Positions 53,623 to 61,375 of a DNA stretch of 64,000 bases are shown here, piece by piece. The notes below the pieces were generated by a model. It ran no database searches, had not been told where the DNA came from, and was given only the letters and a program-made list of their open reading frames with translations. The DNA lies in assembly GCA_963718195.1 (NCBI GenBank), contig CAVQYQ010000008.1, forward strand, positions 1 to 64,000, in the 5' to 3' direction. This DNA is from MADRE3 sp963718195. Lineage in GTDB: Bacteria > Desulfobacterota > Desulfobulbia > Desulfobulbales > Desulfocapsaceae. Positions within the stretch are counted from its first letter, which is position 1. Each line of letters starts with the position of its first letter. A program made the translations under genes and the position numbers.

Positions 53623-54124
53623 TCGGATCGTTGGGTTTTAACTCATACAGCGTCTCGTCATGAACCGGTGGTGTCGGCCGGCCCATCACCTTTTTCTTGA
53701 TGGTGTCAAAAGAAAAGTCATCTTCATCGCCAAGCAGGTCGCCCATCTCCTTTTCAATCTCATCCGGATCTTCGCCTTTCTCCATCCTGGAGATGGCCTC
53801 TTCCATAGAATCACCGAGATTGATACCGGTTCTCTCGGTAAATTTTCGCATCAGCGTCGCCATCTGTTTGGGATCATCTTCATTGATCCCCTCTGACTCT
53901 CTCATCAGCGAGTCAAGGGCCTGCTCCATTTTCGATTCATCGAGACCGGCAAATTGATCTGCCTCTTCTGTGGCGTTACCGATTGTTGCAAACATGGAAA
54001 CCTGTCGATCGAGTTCTTTCTTTTGGCAGTGTGGACAATCAGGCTTTGTCTCGGTATCCACCCTGCGTGAAAAAAAATTAAATATCATGTTGCAATCAGC
54101 ACAAAAAAACTCGTAAATCGGCAT
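53618..54124 (-). CDS. FmdB-family zinc-ribbon protein
   Basis: A 168-residue protein. The first 45 residues are the FmdB/CxxC_CxxC_SSSS ribbon (MPIYEFFCADCNMIFNFFSR, CPHCQKKELDRQVSMFA). A long acidic extension follows (LDESKMEQALDSLMRES, GINLGDSMEEAISRMEKGED), ending PPVHDETLYEL. Family members are regulators or accessory proteins of uncertain role. It lies 28 bp downstream of aroB. Confidence 0.85.
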   Translation of the reverse strand: MPIYEFFCADCNMIFNFFSRRVDTETKPDCPHCQKKELDRQVSMFATIGNATEEADQFAGLDESKMEQALDSLMRESEGINEDDPKQMATLMRKFTERTGINLGDSMEEAISRMEKGEDPDEIEKEMGDLLGDEDDFSFDTIKKKVMGRPTPPVHDETLYELKPNDPK

Positions 54125-54151
54125 TGTTACATCCTTCTGGTACTATCGTTT

Positions 54152-55236
54152 TTATTTATCTTGAAAATCCAATACGGCGTTAATGTGGGCTTCAGATACA
54201 TCCTCAGAGATGGTGACACCACCACCCTCTTGGGGTAAAACGAAGGATATTTTTCCACCCACGCTTTTTTTATCGGTACTAAAATATGATTTAATTGCCT
54301 TTCGGTCAAGGTCTTCGGGAATTTCCGTGGGGAGCCCATATTGCTTGATTAATTGAATATACGTGTCGGCTGTTGTTTGTGATATCAATGATTTCATGAC
54401 CCCGATCCTGCAGATTGCAACCATGCCGATTGCCACAGCAAAACCATGAGATATGGAAAATTTGGATGCAGCTTCGACGGCATGACCGATTGTGTGACCG
54501 AAATTCAGAATACGCCTGACATTGGATTCCCTTTCGTCTTCAGACACCACTTCTGCTTTGATGCGGCAGTTGGTATAGATTGTCTCCACCAGCGTATCAT
54601 TTTCCAGGGACATCAGCTGCTGCTGCTTTTCGGCAAGAAACAGCAAAAAATCATTGTCCCTGATAAAACCATGTTTTATCACTTCAGCCATACCACTGAG
54701 AAACTGTTCTTCAGGAAGTGTCTTTAAGACATCCGTATCGATATATACTGCTTTCGGTTGATAGAATGTTCCAACCAGATTTTTACCTTCCGGGATATCA
54801 ACGCCTGTCTTACCTCCTACCGAACTGTCAACCTGGGCCAGCAGGGTTGTTGGAATCTGGATGAACGGAATACCACGCATATAGGCCGAAGCGAGAAATC
54901 CGGCGACATCACCTGTAACACCCCCACCCAGAGCAATTATCATACTCTTGCGATCAAGCCCCAGTTGAGCACTGCTGCTCAGCAGCTGAGCAATGGTGTC
55001 GAGATTTTTATTGGCTTCGCCATGGGGAAAGGAAAGCAGATCACAGGTCAATCCATGATTTTTATCTCAGCCAGAAGATCGGTACCATATAGTTCTGCAA
55101 CGGTATCATCTGCGATTATGCAGTAACGGCTCGCCTTGTAGTGGCTCACAAGATCTTCGGCCACCCGGGCAAGACAGCCTGATTCGATCATGATCGGGTA
55201 ACTTCGGTCGTCAAGGCCAACCTGTAAAATACGCAC
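54152..55236 (-). CDS. aroB: 3-dehydroquinate synthase, frameshifted
   Basis: A shikimate-pathway enzyme converting DAHP to 3-dehydroquinate with NAD and zinc. The 5' part (55236 to about 55048) reads MRILQVGLDDRSYPIMIESG; a second frame covers the rest, with GGGVTGDVAGFLASAYMRG, IPTTLLAQVDSSVGGKTGVD, the zinc residues in LPEEQFLSGMAEVIKHGFI, RRILNFGHTIGHAVE and SISHGFAVAIGM. Reading six A's where five are present in ATAAAAATC (about 55058-55062) restores LLAEIKNHGLTCDLLSFPHG, a standard AroB junction. With that correction it is about 361 residues, normal length. A homopolymer sequencing error is the simplest explanation. Confidence 0.92.
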
Positions 55237-55280
55237 TCTATCTCCTCCGCTGTGTAAATATCATGAATCCTATATAAAAC

Positions 55281-55320
55281 AAAAAAAATGGAGATACCAC
55301 CATAAAGGCGGTATCTCCAT
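55281..55320 (-). terminator. rho-independent terminator of sat
   Basis: On the minus strand ATGGAGATACC and GGTATCTCCAT pair perfectly over 11 bp, followed by TTTTTTTTG. It isolates sat from aroB. Confidence 0.9.
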
Positions 55321-55344
55321 TCAAAGACCGAAGTGTCGTCTTAA

Positions 55345-56622
55345 TTACATGGAGTCACCAGAGGCAGCACCCTGCATTTTGACTTCAACTTTCTCGGTAA
55401 GACCTTCATAGTATGCACGAAGATGGGTGAGAACTTCATCACGACCGAAGTGATCAACAACCTCTGCACCGTCAGAAAGTGCTTTACGGAGTTTTGTTCC
55501 GGAAAGGATGACGCGGGATTCCTTGTCATGATTACAGGTACGCAATGATGCCATTCCGTCGCACTCGTAACAGTAGAAGGTCCAGTCGATCTTCATCGGC
55601 CGGCAGAGCAGGTCTTTTGCGTCGTCACCGGTAACGGGGATGCGATCAAAAATATCCTGTGCTTCAAACAGACCATAGAAATCACCAACACCAGCGTGAT
55701 CACGACCGATCAGCATGTTGTTAACACCGTAGTTCTGGCGGAAGGTGGCATGCAGCAGACCTTCGCGAGGACCAGCATAACGCATGTCAAGCGGATAACC
55801 GGCGCTGTATACGTTCTCTTTGACAAAGTAGTTCTCGATAAGGATATCGATTGCCTTGATACGAACCTTTGCAGGAATATCACCAGGCTTCAGGTTTCCA
55901 ATCAGGGAGTGAATCAGGACACCATCACATACCTCTACTGCGATCTTGGCAAGATACTCATGCGAACGATGCATCGGGTTACGCAGCTGCAGGGCAGCAA
56001 CATTGGCCCATCCGCGTTCGTCAAACATTGCACGGGTCTCAGCAGGCTTCAGGTAGATACCCGGATACTCTTCGGGATACTCGCCTTCAGAAAGAACTTT
56101 CACAGGACCGGCAAGGTTGAAATCTTTCTGAGCCATTACCATGATAACGCCGGGATGATCCTCGGGTGCGATCTCCCAGAATTTGCCGTCAACAGACTCT
56201 TCGCCTTCGCCCATGAAAACTTTTTCACATTCCCATTTTTTGTCGGCATCGGTCATCTCGTATTTTTCTTCAATCTTCATGGTGGCAAAAGTAACACCAT
56301 TTCTGACGAGAGCAATTTCGTCGCCTTCGGAGATTCCTGCTGCATCATCAGCGGATACGTCGAGAGTTATTGGTACAGGCCAGAAGGTGCCATCTGCCAT
56401 CTGGAAATTATCACAGACGCCTTTCCAGTCAGCCTTGGTCATGAAACCGGTCAGCGGGCTGAAACCACCAATACCCATCATGATCAGGTCGCCTTTTGCG
56501 CGGGCAGAAATCTCGATCTGCTTCAGGCCTTCGGCTTTTTTCAGTTCTGCATCACGCTCAGCGCCTTCGAGTAAGGCACATACCAAACCTTTTCCACCGT
56601 GGGGTGCAACTAATTTTGACAT
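55345..56622 (-). CDS. sat: sulfate adenylyltransferase (dissimilatory type)
   Basis: A 425-residue ATP sulfurylase of the homo-oligomeric Sat/MET3-like class used in sulfate respiration. Motifs are LQLRNPMHRSHEYLAKIAVE (the QxRNPxHxxHE-type site), LIGNLKPGDIPAKVRI, and IGRDHAGVGDFYGLFEAQ. The start is MSKLVAPHGGKGLV at 56622, with AGAGGA 7 bp upstream. A zinc-like CYECDGMASLRTCNH near the C-terminus is typical of this bacterial/archaeal branch. It activates sulfate to APS; the reverse direction is used in disproportionators. No aprAB or pyrophosphatase gene is adjacent. Confidence 0.95.
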   Translation of the reverse strand: MSKLVAPHGGKGLVCALLEGAERDAELKKAEGLKQIEISARAKGDLIMMGIGGFSPLTGFMTKADWKGVCDNFQMADGTFWPVPITLDVSADDAAGISEGDEIALVRNGVTFATMKIEEKYEMTDADKKWECEKVFMGEGEESVDGKFWEIAPEDHPGVIMVMAQKDFNLAGPVKVLSEGEYPEEYPGIYLKPAETRAMFDERGWANVAALQLRNPMHRSHEYLAKIAVEVCDGVLIHSLIGNLKPGDIPAKVRIKAIDILIENYFVKENVYSAGYPLDMRYAGPREGLLHATFRQNYGVNNMLIGRDHAGVGDFYGLFEAQDIFDRIPVTGDDAKDLLCRPMKIDWTFYCYECDGMASLRTCNHDKESRVILSGTKLRKALSDGAEVVDHFGRDEVLTHLRAYYEGLTEKVEVKMQGAASGDSM

Positions 56623-56657
56623 AATTGATCCTCTTTTAATGTATTTGACAAAATAGA

Positions 56658-56704
56658 GCCGTTTATACAAGATAAACGGCAACTTACGTGAATACGTTAC
56701 GTAT
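56658..56704 (-). promoter_or_regulatory. hairpin and dyad in the sat leader
   Basis: GCCGTTTA-TACAAGA-TAAACGGC (56658-56680) is a perfect 8-bp stem 36 bp before the start codon. ATACGT-T-ACGTAT (56692-56704) is a perfect dyad just inside the transcript. The hairpin could stabilise the message; the dyad could bind a regulator. Both are seen directly, but roles are inferred. Confidence 0.5.
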
Positions 56705-56751
56705 CAGAAAATGAACCTGACATTCTGAACCGTGATTCATTTACGAACGAT

Positions 56752-56781
56752 TATATATATAGTTGTTGGAGAAAATGTCAA
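56752..56781 (-). promoter_or_regulatory. strong promoter of sat
   Basis: Minus-strand TTGACA (56781-56776) followed after 16-18 bp by TATATA/TATATA repeats and, at 20 bp, TATAAT. Consensus -35 with an extended AT run at -10 suggests strong constitutive expression. The mRNA leader is about 120 nt. Confidence 0.7.
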
Positions 56782-56809
56782 GTTAAAAAGCTTAGGTAAA
56801 AACGACAGA

Positions 56810-59284
56810 CTAGCCATTAAAAAAACGCAGACGCAGGGCGTTACTGACAACAGAGACCGAACTTGCGGCCATTGCAGCCCCCGCAAACATCGGATTTAAT
56901 CCGGGACCGCCAAAAAGGACCAACAACCCTGCTGCTATCGGTATTCCGATAATATTGTAAATAAATGCCCAGAAGAGGTTCTGCCTGATATTTTTCATCA
57001 CTGCCCTGGAGAGACTCAAGGCGCTCATCACCTTGCCCAGTTTACCGTTGACAATAACGATATCACCAGATTCTATGGCTATATCTGTTCCGCTGCCCAT
57101 GGCGATTCCCACATCTGCCTGGGCAAGTGCCGGTGCATCGTTGATTCCGTCTCCCACCATTGCCACGACCCTGCCCTGATCCTGCAGCGTGCTGATCCTG
57201 TCTTGCTTTTCATCAGGCATCACCTGTGAAATCACTTCAGCTATTCCTGCCTTTTCAGCGATTACCCGGGCAGTATCAGGATGATCACCGGTCAGCATCA
57301 CCAGTTGATAGCCTTTGTCCTTCAATGCGGCTATTGAGTCGCAAGCTTCCGGCCTTAGCTGGTCAGCGATTGCCAGCAGACCAACACATTCCCGGTCAAT
57401 GGCAACATAGAGCAGGGTCTTGCCCGCATGGGAAAGAGTATCGGACTGCTGGGCAACAGCGGGTATTGAGATCTCATTCTGGTCGAGCATTCTTTTATTA
57501 CCAACCATCACCTTCCGGTTGTCAATTACGACCATGATACCGGCACCATCGACAGCGGTGAGATGGTCAGGCTGGGTTAACTGGCAGCCGTTCTTTTCAG
57601 CAAATCTGACGATCGCCTCACCAAGCGGATGTTCAGAGGCACGCTCAGCAGAAGCCGCCAGACAGAGAATCTCCTGTTCAGTCTCATTTTCTGTAAGACA
57701 AAGATAGTCAGTTACCTCAGGCGTTCCCGCGGTCAATGTTCCGGTCTTGTCAAAAACAATAGTATCTATCTGTTCGGATCGCTGCAATGCTTCACCACTC
57801 TTGATCAAAATGCCCAATTGTGCTCCCCTGCCGGTACCAACCATAATGGAGGTCGGCGTCGCCAATCCCATTGCACACGGGCAGGCAATTACCAGGACTG
57901 AAATAAAAAATTTCAGGGAAAGTGAAAACCCTGCATCACCGATGAGATACCAGCTAATCCCGGTCAACAGTGCGATTACCATGACCACCGGTACAAAGTA
58001 ATAACTAATTCGGTCGGCAAGTGAGGCAATCGGTGCTTTTGACCCCTGAGCATCCTGGACCATTTTTACAATTCGGGAAAGTACCGTGTCTTCTCCGGTC
58101 TGGGTAGTCTCTATCTGCAACAACCCGCTGATTGCAAACGTTCCGCCATAAACCTTATCACCCTCGTTCTTGTCAACCGGAAGGCTCTCTCCGGTCAGCA
58201 TTGCCTCGTCTATGGTACTCGTCCCTTTGGCGACAATGCCATCGACCGGTATTCGCTCACCCTGTTTGACCAGCAGGATGTCTCCGACCTCTATTTCATC
58301 GGTTGGAATGATCTGCTGTTTGTCGCCTTCAACCAAACAGGCAGTATCCGGCTGCAACTGAATCAATTGGGAAATTGCATCGGAGGTGTGCGATTTGGAA
58401 CGATTTTCGAGATATTTGCCGAGTGAAACGAGTGCAACAAGAATACCGGTCGACTCAAAATAAAGATTCATAACCCACGATTGCGGATTAATTCCTGCTG
58501 CAATACAGATCAGCCCCCAGGTTGAGTAGACAAAGGCCGCCCCGGTGCCGACCGCGATCAATGAGTCCATGTTGGGGGCTCTTCGAAAAAGGGCCGGAAA
58601 ACCATTGAGATAAAAATTTCTGCCGAAGTAGATGATGGGCAGGACAAGGCAGAACTGTAAAAATCCAAAGAGAAACGGGTGATCCTGGGGGACAAGAAAT
58701 GACGGCAGCGGCAGCCCGATCATCTCCCCCATGGATACATACAGGAGGATTGCAGCAAAAAAAAGCATTACCATCAGACGTTGTTTCATCTGGGCAAGTC
58801 GCTGTTGTGACTCCAACCGCTTTTTGCTGAATTCATCAGAACTGCCAGACGCCCTTGCTGCAGAAAAACCGAGGTTTTCTATAGCTTCACGAATCTGACG
58901 CGGGGTTGTCGAAACGTTGTCATAACAGACCTGTGCCTTCTCGGTCGCCAGGTTTACATCTGCTGAAATAACTCCCTCTAACCCTCCTACCACTTTCTCA
59001 ATTCGGGTGGAACAGGAGGCGCAGTGCATTCCCGAAATATTGAACTCAATTGCTATTTCATTGCTGGCATCTTCCTTGAGCCCAAAGCCGAGCCCGGCAA
59101 CCCGCTCAACAATTTCATCAACAGAGACAGCATCGCTGTCGAACCGGCAGATCATGTTCTCGGCAGCAAGGTTGACTGCTGCCAGTTCAACTCCTGGTTG
59201 CGAACCAATCACCCGCTCTATTCTGCTCGAGCAGGCGGCGCAGTGCATTCCTGATACCGTAAATCTCTTTTCTTCAATACTCAT
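56810..59284 (-). CDS. copA: copper-exporting P-type ATPase with two heavy-metal-binding domains
   Basis: An 824-residue P1B-type pump. Two N-terminal HMA domains carry GMHCAACSSRIERV and GMHCASCSTRIEKV. The membrane copper site is the CPC motif in VIACPCAMGLATP; VFDKTGTLTAGTPEVTDYL is the phosphorylation site, SEHPLGEAIV the HP site, and GDGINDAPALAQADVGIAMG the hinge. CopA exports Cu(I) to the periplasm. The copper chaperone gene at 59407 is divergent, 122 bp apart, so a shared metal-responsive control region is likely, although no CueR-like or CsoR-like site was identified with confidence. Confidence 0.95.
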   Translation of the reverse strand: MSIEEKRFTVSGMHCAACSSRIERVIGSQPGVELAAVNLAAENMICRFDSDAVSVDEIVERVAGLGFGLKEDASNEIAIEFNISGMHCASCSTRIEKVVGGLEGVISADVNLATEKAQVCYDNVSTTPRQIREAIENLGFSAARASGSSDEFSKKRLESQQRLAQMKQRLMVMLFFAAILLYVSMGEMIGLPLPSFLVPQDHPFLFGFLQFCLVLPIIYFGRNFYLNGFPALFRRAPNMDSLIAVGTGAAFVYSTWGLICIAAGINPQSWVMNLYFESTGILVALVSLGKYLENRSKSHTSDAISQLIQLQPDTACLVEGDKQQIIPTDEIEVGDILLVKQGERIPVDGIVAKGTSTIDEAMLTGESLPVDKNEGDKVYGGTFAISGLLQIETTQTGEDTVLSRIVKMVQDAQGSKAPIASLADRISYYFVPVVMVIALLTGISWYLIGDAGFSLSLKFFISVLVIACPCAMGLATPTSIMVGTGRGAQLGILIKSGEALQRSEQIDTIVFDKTGTLTAGTPEVTDYLCLTENETEQEILCLAASAERASEHPLGEAIVRFAEKNGCQLTQPDHLTAVDGAGIMVVIDNRKVMVGNKRMLDQNEISIPAVAQQSDTLSHAGKTLLYVAIDRECVGLLAIADQLRPEACDSIAALKDKGYQLVMLTGDHPDTARVIAEKAGIAEVISQVMPDEKQDRISTLQDQGRVVAMVGDGINDAPALAQADVGIAMGSGTDIAIESGDIVIVNGKLGKVMSALSLSRAVMKNIRQNLFWAFIYNIIGIPIAAGLLVLFGGPGLNPMFAGAAMAASSVSVVSNALRLRFFNG

Positions 59285-59406
59285 ATCATCTGCCTTCTAT
59301 GGGCGACTTGACCATATGGGGTATAACCATTACCGTTAACAATATTACATTGTGGCATGATGTTTTGCTATTCACCAATAACATAAGGGAGATAGAGGAG
59401 AAGACA

Positions 59407-59601
59407 ATGGCTACAGTCAAAATTAACGGCATGAGCTGCCAGCACTGTGTTGCATCAACAAAGAAAGCGCTTGAAGAGATTGATGGCATCAGAAATGTCC
59501 AGGTAGATCTCGAGAATAAAGAAGCCACCTATGATGGAGAAGTTGACCAAAAGGTTATAAAAGATGCAATAACCAGTATCGGCTTTGTGGTTGTCTCGTA
59601 G
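59407..59601 (+). CDS. copZ: copper chaperone CopZ-like (heavy-metal-associated domain)
   Basis: A 64-residue single HMA domain: MATVKINGMSCQHCVASTKK with the MxCxxC metal site, and a normal beta-alpha-beta-beta-alpha-beta length. It would hand Cu(I) to the pump encoded divergently. GAGGAGAAG lies about 6 bp before the ATG at 59407; an upstream in-frame extension to 59299 is not homologous. Confidence 0.92.
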   Translation: MATVKINGMSCQHCVASTKKALEEIDGIRNVQVDLENKEATYDGEVDQKVIKDAITSIGFVVVS

Positions 59602-59669
59602 GAAATTGTCCTGATAGTTACTGTTCCTAATACGCACGAAAGAATCAAGAGAAAGATTTGCTCGTGTTT

Positions 59670-60137
59670 TCAGTCAAATTCAGCACGCACCCGCCCGAGG
59701 ACATTAACAACTATCCTTATCACTCGACCATTACTGCTGCTCAGTGTCACTGTTCCAGGCTGATTACGGCCAAATCCCTTGAAACGGAATTTATTATACG
59801 GAAAGGAAGTCGAAAGCTCAACACCGGCCATCTCACCTTCAAGGTGCAACAGCTCTTCTTCTCCTGAGCGCAGCCAGTCTCCCGGGTTTGCGCCACCATC
59901 GCCGTTATCCACAAATATCTGGTATCCTATCGCTCCAAATCGTATAACCACATACTCCTGATTAATAAGAGCATAAGTACGCGCCAGCTGCAGGTTTGTC
60001 GTAAGCTTTGCAGCCGCACCTCTTATTTCGGCATTTCTTTTCCAATTGAGAAGTGGCGGTGCAGCAACAAGCGTCCCGATAGAGATGATGCATAAAACCG
60101 TAACTACTTCAACCAGAGAGAACCCTCTTGTACCCAT
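59670..60137 (-). CDS. GspH/FimT-family type IV pseudopilin
   Basis: A 155-residue minor pilin. MGTRGFSLVEVVTVLCIISI is a short leader with a prepilin peptidase site after G5 and Glu at +5, followed by the hydrophobic helix. The globular part (about 40-155) has YGIGYQIFVDNGDGGANPG-like YQIFVDNGDGG and a final RVIRIVVNVLGRVRAEF strand common to FimT/GspH. AAGGAGG precedes the ATG. It is downstream of a second FimT-like gene on the same strand but past a terminator. Confidence 0.9.
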   Translation of the reverse strand: MGTRGFSLVEVVTVLCIISIGTLVAAPPLLNWKRNAEIRGAAAKLTTNLQLARTYALINQEYVVIRFGAIGYQIFVDNGDGGANPGDWLRSGEEELLHLEGEMAGVELSTSFPYNKFRFKGFGRNQPGTVTLSSSNGRVIRIVVNVLGRVRAEFD

Positions 60138-60370
60138 AATCGCCTCCTTAAAATGAACGTGATATTTTCAGTCATTTTAAAGGTTCAATCTGACACGTCT
60201 CTTACATGGCTTTTATGGGTCTTCTTTTGCTGTATACCTCCTTAAAAAAGTTATCCTGACAACATTATCTTGATATATTCTCAGTGTATCAACAAAAAAT
60301 GGCCACAAAAAATGGCCCAGGTTATTTACACCAGGGCCATTGAATCTAGTTAAAAAACTATATTCTCAAT
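60138..60370. other. gap between pseudopilin genes
   Basis: 233 bp with no gene. It holds the terminator of the upstream pseudopilin gene (60305-60342) and presumably the promoter of the downstream one; no strong -35/-10 pair was found. Confidence 0.5.
60305..60342 (-). terminator. rho-independent terminator after pseudopilin 60371-60856
   Basis: On the minus strand AATGGCCC...GGGCCATT (60341-60334 with 60318-60311) is followed by TTTTTTG. A second ATGGCCA segment next to it may give an alternative stem. Confidence 0.7.
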
Positions 60371-60856
60371 CTATTGCTGGAGCGACAAACGGCCAAGAGG
60401 ATTTAGAAATATTGTTACCAGATCTCCCCGTGAGCTGACAAATTCAAGACTATCTGCACCAGGGCCAACATCTGCCATACCTCTTGCGTTAAATTGGACC
60501 CTATTACCCGCTAGAGTTATGTTTTGTACACCGACCGTTTGCACCATTGTTACAGACTTTTTGACTTCTTCCCCTGGATCAAGCGTATAATCCTGATTGG
60601 TATCGAGGAATATCTGATAATCCCCGGTCGCACCGTTAATGAGCACTGATACCGTCTCTGCCTCCCTTATTGCTATATTGCGGGCAACCTGCAGATCAGA
60701 GTAAAAGACCCTGGCAGCTCCCTGCATTTGCCGTTCCGCCCTCCAACCAATCATGTTAGGCACGGCAATGGCAGCAAGGAGGCCTACAATCGCCACGGTT
60801 AGCATTACTTCGATCAGGGTAAACCCATCTTCCCTGGAAGATTTATTTTGTTTCAT
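60371..60856 (-). CDS. GspH/FimT-family type IV pseudopilin
   Basis: A 161-residue minor pilin with an 11-12 residue basic leader and prepilin site DG-FTLIEVMLTVAIVGLLAA (Glu5 present). The globular part has DYQIFLDTNQDYTLDPGEEV, FNARGMADVGPGADS and a final LVTIFLNPLGRLSL strand. ATG 60856 is chosen; the TTG one codon before is unlikely. It is probably part of the PilY1 initiation/tip complex encoded upstream. No partner PilV, PilW or PilX gene is within the window. Confidence 0.9.
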   Translation of the reverse strand: MKQNKSSREDGFTLIEVMLTVAIVGLLAAIAVPNMIGWRAERQMQGAARVFYSDLQVARNIAIREAETVSVLINGATGDYQIFLDTNQDYTLDPGEEVKKSVTMVQTVGVQNITLAGNRVQFNARGMADVGPGADSLEFVSSRGDLVTIFLNPLGRLSLQQ

Positions 60857-60889
60857 CAATTTTTCTTCCCGTCATTAATACGCAATTGA

Positions 60890-61339
60890 TTAGTTTGTCC
60901 AGGTGCCATTTTCTAGGCGTATCTCATTTTCCGGTAGAGTGCTGCTATCTATTTCTATTTCTCCAGCGGAATTATCAGTACCACTATCACTGTCCTGAGC
61001 TACCTGCCACATTTTGGTGATCATTGTTTCATCAAGGACATAGAAGTTGACACTCATTCCTTCGGCAAAACTGGTAATGCCGATGAGCCTGCCACTCTGG
61101 TTTCGTAAAATACAGTCGCTGCTGAGCTGATACACCTTGTCGTCAATAATGATATCACCTTCTCCACTTTGCTGTTGGTGAAGCTGGTTGATCACACCGC
61201 TATACTTAAGGGCGCCATGGGCGATCAGATCATTATGAACATCATACGTTGGTTCCCCATGAACCGGAAGGCAGAAGAGCAATGATATAAAGCACAAACT
61301 AACAGCAGGAATTATCATTTTCTTACCAAGATACCACAT
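60890..61339 (-). CDS. secreted PilY2-like protein
   Basis: A 149-residue protein with a signal peptide (MIIPAVSLCFISLLFCLPVH, cleavage near VHG-EP). The mature part has GDIIIDDKVYQLSSDCIL and RLIGITSFAEGMSVNFYVLD, which resembles small PilY2-type accessory proteins that follow pilY1 in type IV pilus clusters. The C-terminus is acidic. GAGGAGG precedes the ATG at 61339. It lies 37 bp downstream of the pilY1 stop. The PilY2 name is a tentative reading by position and shape. Confidence 0.7.
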   Translation of the reverse strand: MWYLGKKMIIPAVSLCFISLLFCLPVHGEPTYDVHNDLIAHGALKYSGVINQLHQQQSGEGDIIIDDKVYQLSSDCILRNQSGRLIGITSFAEGMSVNFYVLDETMITKMWQVAQDSDSGTDNSAGEIEIDSSTLPENEIRLENGTWTN

Positions 61340-61375
61340 GTAAAAAACCTCCTCGTGTTCGATTATTGCTTTATA

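Noticed and set aside
55696..56574. A 292-codon plus-strand frame antisense to sat
   Set aside because: It is a codon-phase shadow of sat with no family match or start signals.
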